Positions 45,787 to 54,798 of a stretch of DNA of 64,000 nucleotides are shown here, piece after piece. How positions within the stretch are numbered: position 1 is the first letter of the stretch; each line of letters starts with the position of its first letter. Under the pieces are notes generated by a model. It was not told the origin of the DNA, ran no database searches, and saw only the letters and a program-made list of their open reading frames with translations. The position numbers and the translations under genes are program-made. The stretch is from an uncultured Pelagibacteraceae bacterium (GTDB lineage Bacteria > Pseudomonadota > Alphaproteobacteria > Pelagibacterales > Pelagibacteraceae), in contig CACHRU010000001.1 in assembly GCA_902582345.1 (NCBI GenBank), forward strand, positions 1 to 64,000, read 5' to 3'.

Positions 45787-46767
45787 TTAAATTACTCCAA
45801 GCTTTTTCATTAAAGCTGTCATTTCTTTAGTTTGTGTTTTTAAAAACTTCACAAACTTTTTGTCTGGGTTATAAATATTTACCCAAGCATTTCTTTTTCT
45901 TACAGCTTCCCATTCTGGAGTTTTTTGTACATCACCTAACATTTTAGCAATTTTCTTTTTATCTGCGCTACTCATGTTTGGTGGACCAAAGAATCCTCTC
46001 CAGTTAACGAACTGAACATCAAAGCCTTGCTCTTTAAGAGTTGGTACTTCTGGAGCGTCTGCAACTCTCTTAGGTGCAGTAATACCAATTATTCTTACTT
46101 GGTCTCTTGCTCCCATTACTTCTCCCAAACCTGTTGAGAGAATTTGAGTTTCTCCTGAAAGTAAACCTGCTAATGCTTTTCCGCCAGCATCGTAAGGTAC
46201 GTATACAACTTTATTTGGATCAGCTCCTGCTTCTTGGAACGCTAAAGCACCAATTAAATGGTCCATGCTTCCTCTTACAGATCCACCTGCCATCTTAACA
46301 GATTTTGGATTAGATTTATAAGCAGCAACTACATCTTTAAAGTTTTTATACGGTGAATTTTTTGCAACTGCTATTGCACCGTAGTCACCTATTACTCCAG
46401 CTATTGGTACAACATCTTTGTATGAAAGAACGCCACTACCACTCACGTAACCTTTGTGTCTTGTTATTGATCTTAATACTAAAGGTGTTGATTGAACTAA
46501 TACTGTGCCAGTTGGTTTAGTATTTATCATGAATGATAAAGCCTTACCTCCACCACCACCTGACATATTTTCAAATGACGCACTTTTTAAGAAACCAGCT
46601 TTTGTAAGCGCTTCTCCAGTTCCTCTAGCAGTTCCATCCCAACCACCGCCAGCTCCGCCACCAATTACAAAGTGTAATTTGTCGATAGCAAAACTAGTTG
46701 ATGAGATTGAAGTTAAAAGAACGGTAGCGAATACAAGACTGATAAGTTTTTTAAATTTACTTAACAT
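45787..46767 (-). CDS. tctC: Tripartite tricarboxylate transporter, substrate-binding TctC
   Basis: 326 residues, signal peptide to SFAID. Seen: FVIGGGAGGGWDGTARGTGEAL (replacing the more common P-GGG-D start), VQSTPLVLRSI, and YVPYDAGGKALAGLLSGETQ, then PEVPTLKEQG. It binds a carboxylate in the periplasm. Its position 66 bases after a GlaH-like oxygenase gene suggests a C5 or related dicarboxylate, but Tct ligands cannot be read from sequence. Confidence 0.92.
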   Translation of the reverse strand: MLSKFKKLISLVFATVLLTSISSTSFAIDKLHFVIGGGAGGGWDGTARGTGEALTKAGFLKSASFENMSGGGGGKALSFMINTKPTGTVLVQSTPLVLRSITRHKGYVSGSGVLSYKDVVPIAGVIGDYGAIAVAKNSPYKNFKDVVAAYKSNPKSVKMAGGSVRGSMDHLIGALAFQEAGADPNKVVYVPYDAGGKALAGLLSGETQILSTGLGEVMGARDQVRIIGITAPKRVADAPEVPTLKEQGFDVQFVNWRGFFGPPNMSSADKKKIAKMLGDVQKTPEWEAVRKRNAWVNIYNPDKKFVKFLKTQTKEMTALMKKLGVI

Positions 46768-46833
46768 TTGTTTCCCCCATTGTTTGTTAATTATTATGAT
46801 TAAAAATAATTAATGGGTAAGAGTCAATATGAT

Positions 46834-47730
46834 TTAATGGAAAAAAGTTCCTCTAATTCTTAATAGTTCTCTAGATAACCCAGAATGCTCTTTGAAAGCT
46901 TTTCTCCCATGGAGCCAGAAATAATTGTTTGAAAAAATTGTAGAACCTACTGGTAAAGGAAAAACTATTTTGTTTTTACTTTCCTCCAGTGCATCAGATA
47001 ATTTTTGTAAGAATAAACCTTGCTTCATATTTTTAGGCTCAGGAAATTGATCAATATAAGAAATAATAGGCTTGCCATTATCATCGTTAGAAAATACTGG
47101 GTGTTCGACTTTATAATTTACATTTTTACTCTTCGGTGAGCCCCAAATAAAATTTTGTCTACCTATTGGATCTTTGCTTAATTCCTCTAAATATTCCCAG
47201 TCATCTAAGTGCAAAATAACGCTCTCTCCTCCTGAAACGTTTTGTTCCTCCATTTTTGTCATTATTAACCAGTCAGTTTTTTCTTTTACATAGGTTCCGT
47301 CAGTGTGGAGATCTAGATTGTTATAGGCTTTTCGTAAATAAGAGTCACTTTGATCTACATGTTTTACCTCAAATCTTGCGTAGTATTTACCTGACATTGA
47401 ATCGAAATTAGGAGTGCCAATAAGATAGGCTAAAGATGTTGAAAGTTTAACTAAAAATTCTTTATCAAATTTACTATTTTTTATTTCAGGTTCAATAATT
47501 ACTGTTCCTGAATTTCTATCATTAAGAACTTTGTTGAGTTGTTTGCTTAATTCATTTTTAAACAATTCATCTAAACTTTTCGCAATAGTAAATCTTGAAA
47601 AAGGTTTATATTCTAGTGAGGTAATTGAATGTTTTTTAAATGGAAATACCAATCTATCTAAATCTTCTTCGGGTATTTTTATAACTTTTACTCGCTTAGA
47701 ATTTTTATGATCTTCAATTTTTAAACTCAT
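46834..47730 (-). CDS. glaH: CsiD/GlaH-like Fe(II)/2-oxoglutarate-dependent oxygenase
   Basis: 298 residues. The iron triad is complete: H142 and D144 in LHTDGTYV, H274 in FWLHGRKAF; R293 in RIRGTFF suits 2-oxoglutarate. The stretches MEEQNVSGGESVILHLDDWE and YIDQFPEPKN follow E. coli CsiD closely, which hydroxylates glutarate to L-2-hydroxyglutarate in lysine catabolism. The usual partner lhgO (L-2-hydroxyglutarate dehydrogenase) is not in the window. It overlaps azlD by 4 bases at the end of an ABC importer operon and precedes tctC, a new-looking context. Confidence 0.88.
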   Translation of the reverse strand: MSLKIEDHKNSKRVKVIKIPEEDLDRLVFPFKKHSITSLEYKPFSRFTIAKSLDELFKNELSKQLNKVLNDRNSGTVIIEPEIKNSKFDKEFLVKLSTSLAYLIGTPNFDSMSGKYYARFEVKHVDQSDSYLRKAYNNLDLHTDGTYVKEKTDWLIMTKMEEQNVSGGESVILHLDDWEYLEELSKDPIGRQNFIWGSPKSKNVNYKVEHPVFSNDDNGKPIISYIDQFPEPKNMKQGLFLQKLSDALEESKNKIVFPLPVGSTIFSNNYFWLHGRKAFKEHSGLSRELLRIRGTFFH

Positions 47731-48053
47731 ATACTTGTTAAAATAGACAGAAGTATAGCAGAAAATATTGTTGGTATAACCAAATTTTTTTTCATTATAA
47801 TGAAAATAAATATACAGCTAATAAGGACTATCAAACGTATTATGATGTCGGCATCAGCTAATACTCCAGCAGGAAATATTATAATTCTACCAAGCAAAGC
47901 TGCTAGAGTTGAGTAAGCAACTAAGTTAAACCAATCAAAAAGTTTCGAACTAGCGTCAACTCTTTCTGAGGTTAATGCTCCTAAAAAACGTGATATAAAA
48001 GTTGCAACAGATGTTGCAATTATTGCTAATATTATAACTTTATTTGGATCCAT
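47727..48053 (-). CDS. azlD: AzlD-family membrane protein
   Basis: 108 residues, four helices: IIATSVATFISRFLGALTSERV, NLVAYSTLAALLGRIIIFPAGVLAD. The size and topology match AzlD, the small subunit of the AzlCD branched-chain amino acid (azaleucine) exporter. It overlaps azlC by 14 bases and the GlaH-like gene by 4. Confidence 0.87.
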   Translation of the reverse strand: MDPNKVIILAIIATSVATFISRFLGALTSERVDASSKLFDWFNLVAYSTLAALLGRIIIFPAGVLADADIIIRLIVLISCIFIFIIMKKNLVIPTIFSAILLSILTSI

Positions 48054-48747
48054 CTCTCACTCCAAATAAATATGATATTGAACCCGCTGTTAAACCAGCA
48101 AAAAGAATAGCCCATTCACTTGAAAATAAATAAAATACTGGGCCCAAAGTAGTTCCTAATATGATGGCTAAAGAAATTTTTAAATTGTTCATTGCTCCAA
48201 TCATCATGCAAAAGAAATAGACAGGATTTACGATTGCTAATCCTATAATAATATCTTTGTTTAGATAGTCTGCTAAAGTAAAACCTATTAAAGTTGTTAC
48301 AATTGCAGTAGTCCATGTTCCAAAGCCTATGCCCATCCAAAAGTCAATTCTGTATTTCTGATCAATTTTTTTATACGTGTACTTAGCTATAAGCCAAGAT
48401 GAGATTGCAAGAAAATGACACGATAAATAATATTTCCATCTAGGTTGTGACTTATGCTTAAGTAAAGGAAAAAGAGATACTGTCATTGGATATAGTCTAA
48501 AATTTACTAACCAAACAGCTATGAAAATATTAATTATTGATGCGCCAATTAATAAAGACTCAGCCATAACAAGTTGACCAGGTAAAGCATAAGTAAAAAA
48601 ACTTGATGCAGCACTTTGTTGAATGTTTAAGCCTGCATCCTTAAGCAGAGCACCAAGCGCAATAAAACATGCAGCTAGTGGTATCGCTGGACTTCTTATT
48701 CCTATTAAGGATTTAAGTCCTTTTAAAAAAATTTTTAAATTTATCAT
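48040..48747 (-). CDS. azlC: AzlC-family amino acid exporter, large subunit
   Basis: 235 residues, about seven helices. LKGLKSLIGIRSPAIPLAACFIALGALLKDAGL, SSFFTYALPGQLVMAESL and FRLYPMTVSLFPLLK correspond to AzlC (YgaZ) motifs. It exports branched-chain or related amino acids with AzlD. It overlaps the upstream ABC ATPase gene by ATGA, so import and export genes share one message. Confidence 0.88.
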   Translation of the reverse strand: MINLKIFLKGLKSLIGIRSPAIPLAACFIALGALLKDAGLNIQQSAASSFFTYALPGQLVMAESLLIGASIINIFIAVWLVNFRLYPMTVSLFPLLKHKSQPRWKYYLSCHFLAISSWLIAKYTYKKIDQKYRIDFWMGIGFGTWTTAIVTTLIGFTLADYLNKDIIIGLAIVNPVYFFCMMIGAMNNLKISLAIILGTTLGPVFYLFSSEWAILFAGLTAGSISYLFGVRDGSK

Positions 48748-49529
48748 CCTCCGAGGAATAATCTGCCTACATCAGGATTTTTTAAAAGATCATTGCCTTT
48801 ACCAGCAATCGCTGTTTGACCAGAAACTAAAACGTATCCTATGTCAGCAAATTCTAAACCTTTTTTAGCATTTTGTTCAACTAAGATAATTGTTTTCTTT
48901 TCTGTTTTTTGGAGGTCTTCTAAAATTTCAAAAACCATACTTATATACTTAGGTTCTAAACCAATTGAAGGTTCATCCACTAGAAGTACTGAAGGCTTCA
49001 TAACTAAAGCTCTAGAGATTTCTAATAATCTTCTCTCTCCACCTGATAAAACTTTTGCAGGCTGATTTCTTCTATTTCTTAATCTGTCGTATTTTTGAAA
49101 AATTCTCTCAGCTTCTTCGTAAGCTTCATCTTGTTTGTCCTTTATATATCCCCCCATTAAAAGATTTTCTTCAACTGTCATGTCAGGAAATACAGAATTG
49201 TCTTGCAAAATATATGCAATACCAACTTTACTTAATTTTTCTGCAGGTGTTAGCTTGGTAATTTCATTACCGTCTAATTCAATCTTTCCATCAAAGATAT
49301 TTGTGAAACCATATATAGAGTGAAGAATTGTAGATTTTCCTGCCCCGTTTGGTCCAATTAAGCATAACGATTGAGCTTTACTCACTGTTAAATCAAATTT
49401 ATGTAGAATTTCCATCTTTCCGTAACCTGCGTTCAGCCCTCTTATTGTTAAATGAACATCGTTAGGAGAAAGTTTATTTAATTCTTCTAACCCCGGGGCT
49501 TTTCCTAAAACATCATATTGATTAGCCAT
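48744..49529 (-). CDS. livF: Second Liv-type ABC ATPase F
   Basis: 261 residues. It has about 25 extra N-terminal residues (MANQYDVLGKAPGLEELNKL) compared with the other LivF, then Walker A GPNGAGKST at 59-67, signature LSGGERRLLE, Walker B VLLVDEPSIGLEP. It ends DVGRLFLGG. Part of a hydrophobic/amide amino-acid uptake system. Abuts livG and overlaps azlC. Confidence 0.93.
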   Translation of the reverse strand: MANQYDVLGKAPGLEELNKLSPNDVHLTIRGLNAGYGKMEILHKFDLTVSKAQSLCLIGPNGAGKSTILHSIYGFTNIFDGKIELDGNEITKLTPAEKLSKVGIAYILQDNSVFPDMTVEENLLMGGYIKDKQDEAYEEAERIFQKYDRLRNRRNQPAKVLSGGERRLLEISRALVMKPSVLLVDEPSIGLEPKYISMVFEILEDLQKTEKKTIILVEQNAKKGLEFADIGYVLVSGQTAIAGKGNDLLKNPDVGRLFLGG

Positions 49530-50263
49530 TACTGTGCTCCTAAATAAGCATCAACAACTCGCTTATCATTTTTAATTTGATCTGGTGAACCCTCTGCTAA
49601 CATTTTACCGTGCGCAAGACAGAATATTTTTTGAGCTAAGCTCATTATTACTCTCATATTATGTTCAATAACTAATAACGTGATTCCATAATCTTTGTTT
49701 ATTTTTATTAACCTATCTATAATTCCATTAATTAACGTTGGATTTATTCCTGCCGTTGGTTCATCTAATAAAAGCATTTTTGGCTCATTCATTAATGCCA
49801 TAGCTAATTCTAGTAACTTTTGCTGTCCAAATGATAAATCTCCTGCTCTTAAATTTCTTTTCTGATATAGACCAACAAAGTTAAGAAGGTTTTCCGCTTT
49901 TTCAGTCAGTTCTGTCGGTACTTTTGCAAAAATAAACCCGGAGTCGCTAGCTTTATGACTTATTAGCATATTTTCTACGCAATTAAGTTTTGAATAAATT
50001 CGTGTTTGTTGAAATGTCCTCAACAAGCCTAGTTTTGCTACTGCTGGCACAGGCATTTCAGAAACCTCAGTATTATCAAAGATAATAGATCCTTGATCTA
50101 TTGGGTGAGTTCCTACGATTGAATTAAATAGAGTTGTTTTACCAGAACCGTTTGGTCCTATTAAACCAACTATTGATCCCTGCTCTACTGAAACAGAAAT
50201 ATCTACGTTAGCTTGAACACCGCCAAAAGATTTACTTACATTTTTTACTTCTAAAATGCTCAT
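49529..50263 (-). CDS. livG: Second Liv-type ABC ATPase G
   Basis: 244 residues. Walker A GPNGSGKTT at 36-44, GLLRTFQQTRIYSKLNCVENM, signature LSFGQQKLLEL, Walker B MLLLDEPTAGINP and EHNMRVIMSLAQ. Overlaps the permease gene by 4 bases and shares one base with livF. Confidence 0.94.
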   Translation of the reverse strand: MSILEVKNVSKSFGGVQANVDISVSVEQGSIVGLIGPNGSGKTTLFNSIVGTHPIDQGSIIFDNTEVSEMPVPAVAKLGLLRTFQQTRIYSKLNCVENMLISHKASDSGFIFAKVPTELTEKAENLLNFVGLYQKRNLRAGDLSFGQQKLLELAMALMNEPKMLLLDEPTAGINPTLINGIIDRLIKINKDYGITLLVIEHNMRVIMSLAQKIFCLAHGKMLAEGSPDQIKNDKRVVDAYLGAQ

Positions 50264-51324
50264 TTTAATTCCACCTGCGCTTTACGATCTTTCTCATCAA
50301 TTACTTCGCCAAATCTTTCAGGGTATTTTTCTCTTAACCAACCCATTAATCCCTCAGGGAAATAAATTACTATAACAACGATTAAAACTCCTAGGGCAAC
50401 GTATTGCCAACCTAAGATTAAAGTCCAGAAACCTTCTTTTAAAAAATGGAATAAAGTTGCTCCTATCACTGGACCCCATAAAGTTCCTTTGCCGCCTAAG
50501 ATTGCCATCAAGACCATGAACACTCCCATCTCTCTTCCATCAAAAGCAACATCAGTTGAATCAATATAACCAATAAGACCACCCATTATTCCTCCAGCAA
50601 GACCAGCAAAAAATGCGGATACCATCCATCCTACAATTTTATATTTCATTGTTTGAATGCCCATCGCTTCAGCTTTATCCTCATTGTCTCTTATTGCATT
50701 TAAAATTAATTTGAATCTAGATCCATAAATCCATTTGATAAAAACAAACGTTCCAATTAATAAGACAAAACTTAAAAAATAGAAAAAATCTCCTCTAGCT
50801 CCAGGATCAACTATATCTTTTGGGAACGGCGGTGTAGTAAAGCCCTGGCCTGCTCCAATGATTTCAATACCTCCAGCAATTTCACCTGCGGCAATACCTA
50901 AACCTAAAGTGCAAATAGCAAAATAGTGGCCTCTTAATCCTAAAATTGCGTAACCAATAGCGCCTGCAATAATAGTCGGAACTAACGCAGCAACTAATAA
51001 ACCAACGCCCATACCTTGAAAATATTGAGATGTAGTGTGTACAAATGTTTTCTCACCACCACTTTCCGTCCATTCAGCTAATGGAAAAAACATTCCAACT
51101 TGAACCGATGCGGTTAGATACATTCCAAGACCATAAAAAAGAATGTTTCCAAAAGTATTGTAGCCCATTTCTCCACCCTGCAGATTCCATGTCATAGCCA
51201 ATACTATTAAAACACAAAGTATTGTGAGCTGTACTTTAAACCCCGGGAACAAAAATGGAGCAGCTAGTCCTAAGATTATTAAGCCAGAGTATAAAATTAA
51301 ATCTTTTTGTTTAACTTTGTCCAT
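50260..51324 (-). CDS. livM: Second Liv-type ABC permease M
   Basis: 354 residues, about nine helices. MTWNLQGGEMGYNTFGNILFYGLGMYLTA, LRGHYFAICTLGLGIAAGEI and AIRDNEDKAEAMGIQTMKYKIVG are LivM motifs. A periplasmic insertion around 75-100 (EWTESGGEKTFVHTTSQYFQ) is larger than in the first LivM. Abuts livH with no gap. Confidence 0.93.
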   Translation of the reverse strand: MDKVKQKDLILYSGLIILGLAAPFLFPGFKVQLTILCVLIVLAMTWNLQGGEMGYNTFGNILFYGLGMYLTASVQVGMFFPLAEWTESGGEKTFVHTTSQYFQGMGVGLLVAALVPTIIAGAIGYAILGLRGHYFAICTLGLGIAAGEIAGGIEIIGAGQGFTTPPFPKDIVDPGARGDFFYFLSFVLLIGTFVFIKWIYGSRFKLILNAIRDNEDKAEAMGIQTMKYKIVGWMVSAFFAGLAGGIMGGLIGYIDSTDVAFDGREMGVFMVLMAILGGKGTLWGPVIGATLFHFLKEGFWTLILGWQYVALGVLIVVIVIYFPEGLMGWLREKYPERFGEVIDEKDRKAQVELK

Positions 51325-52218
51325 TTATTTCAAATACTCCCTTTTCTTTGAAAGTTTAAATCTTCTATAAACTAATATGAAAACTAGCAGCATAAATACT
51401 GCCCCGATTCTAAATTCTGTTCCTAAAATATAATCTGCAAATTCCTCAAAAAGTCCTAAACCCATTCCAGAAATTGCTACCGCAGGTAAATTTCCTAGAC
51501 CTGCAACAATTACTATCATGAAAGATCTTACTGTATAGGGAAGACCTACGTATGGGTGCAGGGTAAGTGTAATTGCAATTAAAGCACCAGCAATTCCACA
51601 CAATGCTGCGTTTATACCAAAAGTTGCTGCGTAGACTTTTTCTGTATCAACTCCTAAAATTTTTGCAGCTCTTGCATTTTGCGCTGTAGCTCTAATAGCT
51701 CGTCCCAGTCTAGATTTTTTCATATATATTACTAAAGCGATTGCATACAAAATACTTACTACTGCAGAGAAAATTTTTGAGTTAGGTAACGTTACTGAAT
51801 TATCAAATAGCATTGTTGTTCCGTACTCTGATTGAGCAACAACAACATCTGCACCAAAAATAAAATTCATTAATTGTTGAAAAATAATAGCGATACCGAA
51901 GGTTGCTAAAATTGAAATAAACAAATCGCGATCTACGACTTTATTAATGACTAATTTATAAAGTGCCCAACCAACAAAAAACATTATAATTGGAGAAACA
52001 ATAACTCCCCATGCTGGGTGAATTCCAGCAAGGTACATTGTATATGCAATGTAACCTCCAAGAATTACTAAATCTCCTTGTGCAATATTAATTATATTCA
52101 TTACACCCCATTGCAAAGCCATACCGTAGGCAATTAAAGCAAATAAAATACCTAGAAGAATTCCGTCCAGAGAAGCCTGAACCATAAGGATTGGAGCTTT
52201 AAAAATAAGAAAGTCCAT
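51325..52218 (-). CDS. livH: Second Liv-type ABC permease H
   Basis: 297 residues. ASLDGILLGILFALIAYGMALQWGVMNIINIAQGD is the LivH start, and GRAIRATAQNARAAKILGVDTEKVYA the coupling loop. It lies 67 bases after the binding-protein gene, in the order SBP-H-M-G-F. Confidence 0.94.
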   Translation of the reverse strand: MDFLIFKAPILMVQASLDGILLGILFALIAYGMALQWGVMNIINIAQGDLVILGGYIAYTMYLAGIHPAWGVIVSPIIMFFVGWALYKLVINKVVDRDLFISILATFGIAIIFQQLMNFIFGADVVVAQSEYGTTMLFDNSVTLPNSKIFSAVVSILYAIALVIYMKKSRLGRAIRATAQNARAAKILGVDTEKVYAATFGINAALCGIAGALIAITLTLHPYVGLPYTVRSFMIVIVAGLGNLPAVAISGMGLGLFEEFADYILGTEFRIGAVFMLLVFILVYRRFKLSKKREYLK

Positions 52219-52285
52219 AAAAACTTAAAACTTTTAAAAGAAATGCCCCCTAATTACTAGGGGGCAGTTCATGTCTTATTAAATA

Positions 52286-53527
52286 TTAACTTCTTTCAGA
52301 CCACTTAGGGATTGGGTGGTAGAATTTGTCTGAAGCCCATTTTGTTGGAGCAACAACTTTATTCTCACACGTATCACCTTTGCATCTTACTTGGAACAAT
52401 ATCATTGGCTTAGCGGTATTTTGACCACCAGGACCGAATTTAATATTTCCATAGAAAGTTTGCATTTCAGTTTCTTTCAAAGCGTCTCTTAATTTATCGC
52501 CATCAAAAGAGTTAGCTCGTTCGAAAGCATCTTTGAAAACTAATAATGCAGCAGAAGACTCAGCTGATTGGTAAGGCGGAGCATAACCAAATTCTTTTTT
52601 AAAGTCTTTGTCATACTTTTTACCTGTTCCAAAAAACTTGTCTTTATAGCTTAAGTTTTTGTGCCACTGTGATGCACATAATGCATATTCTGATTTCTTT
52701 CCGTGTTGTTTAGAAAGTTTTGCAGCATCGCAATGTGTCATCGCTAACATTGGGACATCTACTTTCATCTCAGCTATTTGTCTGATTGCAGTTAATGCAC
52801 CCTTTGTGTGACCTGATACAACAAGTACATCTGGCTTAGTAGCTTTAACTTTAGCTAGTGTAGCTGCCATATCATTAAGTTCTTTCGGTAATTTATCATC
52901 AATAATAATTTCTGATCCAGTTCTCTTTGCTGCATCTAAGATACCTAATCTCACGTCTTGTGAGAAAGCATCTTGTTCAAATGCTTGAGCAATTCTTACT
53001 GGCTTACCACCGTTCTTCTCTACCGCTAAATCGATAGCTACTTCAAGGTACTGGTTGGCTGGTGATAACACAGCAAACAAATATTTGTATCCTTTTGTAA
53101 ATAAAGATCTAGATGCACCATTCGCTTCAACCATTGGAATTTTATACTTCTCGGTTACTGGTGCGATGGCTTTTGTTAAACCTGAACTGTAAGGTCCAAG
53201 CATATACTTAACACCATCTTGGTTAATTAGTCTTTCAGCTAATTGGGCAGCTCTCTTTGGATTTGACTCATCATCATAGTAAATGATCTCAAATTTATAT
53301 TTCTTCCCTTGAACTTCAACTCCACCCATTTTGTTAATTCTTTCAACGGCTAAGTTATAACCGTTTTGAGTGTGAACTCCGTTTGAAGAATATTTTCCAG
53401 TTAGAGAAATTGCAGCACCTAATACGATATAGTCACCTTCTACTTTTGCAATTGAAGAAGTAATGCTAGAAAGCATTAAAGTGATAGCTGAAACAAGTGT
53501 AATAAATATTTTTGTTAATTTATTCAT
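52286..53527 (-). CDS. Amino-acid/amide-type ABC substrate-binding protein
   Basis: 413 residues with signal peptide (to SIAKVEG) and the type I binding fold: GAAISLTGKYSSNGVHTQNGYNLAVERIN, YYDDESNPKRAAQLAERLI, MLGPYSSGLTKAIAPVTEKY. A disulfide is plausible in the C-terminal CKGDTCENK. It is unlike the first LivJ (longer, different ligand region), so its substrate probably differs; candidates include amides, urea-like compounds or dicarboxylic amino acids. First gene of the cluster ending in the GlaH-like oxygenase. Confidence 0.92.
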   Translation of the reverse strand: MNKLTKIFITLVSAITLMLSSITSSIAKVEGDYIVLGAAISLTGKYSSNGVHTQNGYNLAVERINKMGGVEVQGKKYKFEIIYYDDESNPKRAAQLAERLINQDGVKYMLGPYSSGLTKAIAPVTEKYKIPMVEANGASRSLFTKGYKYLFAVLSPANQYLEVAIDLAVEKNGGKPVRIAQAFEQDAFSQDVRLGILDAAKRTGSEIIIDDKLPKELNDMAATLAKVKATKPDVLVVSGHTKGALTAIRQIAEMKVDVPMLAMTHCDAAKLSKQHGKKSEYALCASQWHKNLSYKDKFFGTGKKYDKDFKKEFGYAPPYQSAESSAALLVFKDAFERANSFDGDKLRDALKETEMQTFYGNIKFGPGGQNTAKPMILFQVRCKGDTCENKVVAPTKWASDKFYHPIPKWSERS

Positions 53528-53538
53528 TATTTCCTCTC

Positions 53539-53557
53539 TGTTAATTAATTAATTAAT
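53539..53557. promoter_or_regulatory. TTAATTAA repeat in the SBP leader
   Basis: Nineteen bases, TGTTAATTAATTAATTAAT, identical to 38176-38194, 11 bases ahead of this start codon and just upstream of a strong RBS (GAGAGGAAA). See the livJ leader entry. Confidence 0.35.
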
Positions 53558-53604
53558 GATTCATTTAAACAAGATTTTTTAAAAATGACAACAGTTAGAA
53601 TGAA

Positions 53605-54219
53605 CTAATAATTTCCTGTAACTGCAATATAGATAGCGATTATTAGAAGCACACACGCTGAGATTGTATTTAAAATTCTTGGATTATTCTTTAGCCATGA
53701 AGCCACTTCACGTGCAGCCAAACCATAAACCATTAAACTTAGAAAATCTAAAAACATCCAAGTAAAAATTAGTATGAAAAATTGAGAAGCAACATTCCCT
53801 TCAAAATTTATGAAGGTAATAAAAATTGTTCCGAAGAAAATAAGAGCTTTTGGGCTTAAACCTGCTACTAGAAAACCGTCCCGAAACATAGCGATATTGC
53901 TTTTAATAATTTTATTTTTAATGTCTACGTTTTTTATTTTTTGAATAAATGTTTCATACGCAAGATAAAGTAGATAAAAAATGCCAGCCCATTTAAGATA
54001 TATAAATATTTTAGGATTATCGATTAACATGCTGCCAATTACGAATGTGACTAAAGATGCTTGAACAAAGTTAGCGGATATGTCCCCAACAGCAGTCCAT
54101 ATAGATTTTCTTAGGCCATGATTAATTGTATTTGAAACTATTACAACTCTTGGAGGACCTGGTGTGATAAAATAGAACAGTATTAATTGAAGATAAATAA
54201 AGTAGTTTTCTGGAAACAT
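53605..54219 (-). CDS. LysE/RhtB-family translocator
   Basis: 204 residues, six helices. FYFITPGPPRVVIVSNTINHGLRKSI is the LysE signature with a PGPP variant; GLSPKALIFFGTIFITFIN is the second motif. An amino-acid exporter by family. It is separated from the SBP gene by 77 bases in the same direction and diverges from the DUF2805 gene by 24 bases. Confidence 0.9.
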   Translation of the reverse strand: MFPENYFIYLQLILFYFITPGPPRVVIVSNTINHGLRKSIWTAVGDISANFVQASLVTFVIGSMLIDNPKIFIYLKWAGIFYLLYLAYETFIQKIKNVDIKNKIIKSNIAMFRDGFLVAGLSPKALIFFGTIFITFINFEGNVASQFFILIFTWMFLDFLSLMVYGLAAREVASWLKNNPRILNTISACVLLIIAIYIAVTGNY

Positions 54220-54243
54220 AATTGAGTTATATATATTTATTTT

Positions 54244-54540
54244 ATGAAGAAAAAAAGCTTAATTCCTGAAACAAGAGTAAAAAATGCTGAGCCAAAAAAA
54301 TATGATGAAAATTGGATTATTTGGGCTGCCTGGGCTGATAGAATAACTTTTGAAGAAATAAAAGAAAAAACCGGAAAGAACGAGTCTCAAGTTATTAAGT
54401 TAATGCGTAAAAATTTAAAAAGAAGTTCATTTAAACTTTGGAGAAAGAGGGTCAATAATACAAGTATTAAACATAGAAAAAAATTTAAAATTGATAGAAA
54501 AAAAATCAGGAAAAAAATCAGAATAAGTGATATATATTAA
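54244..54540 (+). CDS. TIGR03643/DUF2805 family protein
   Basis: 98 residues, highly basic. IIWAAWADRITFEEIKEKTGKNESQVIKLMRKNLKRSSFKLWRKRVN, followed by KHRKKF, is the family signature: a helix-turn-helix-like region followed by a basic tail. DNA or RNA binding is plausible, but no function is established to my knowledge. It is followed after 3 bases by glutaredoxin. Confidence 0.87.
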   Translation: MKKKSLIPETRVKNAEPKKYDENWIIWAAWADRITFEEIKEKTGKNESQVIKLMRKNLKRSSFKLWRKRVNNTSIKHRKKFKIDRKKIRKKIRISDIY

Positions 54541-54543
54541 AAA

Positions 54544-54798
54544 ATGAAAAAAGTTACAATTTACACAGGAAGTCCTTGCCCTTATTGTGACTCGGCTAAA
54601 GCTCTTCTTAAAACAAAGAATGTTGAAATAATTGAAATAGATATATGGAAAGATCGAAATAAAGCTAAGGAAATGCTGCAAAGAACCAATGGAGCAAGAA
54701 CAATTCCCCAAATATTTATTGGTGATCATTATGTAGGTGGTAATGACAAACTTCAAGAGGTGAACCGAAGTGGAGAATTGGATAAACTTTTAGATTAA
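54544..54798 (+). CDS. grxC: Glutaredoxin 3
   Basis: 84 residues, one glutaredoxin domain: active site CPYC at 12-15, the cis-Pro loop RTIPQIFIG, and GGNDKLQEVNRSGELDKLL for glutathione binding. Dithiol type, cytoplasmic. In an operon with the DUF2805 gene. Its end overlaps the convergent ribokinase gene by 4 bases. Confidence 0.96.
   Translation: MKKVTIYTGSPCPYCDSAKALLKTKNVEIIEIDIWKDRNKAKEMLQRTNGARTIPQIFIGDHYVGGNDKLQEVNRSGELDKLLD

Noticed and set aside
53605-54219. LysE gene as part of the glaH importer operon
   Set aside because: It lies upstream of the SBP with a 77-base gap that holds the SBP leader, so a shared transcript is not supported.
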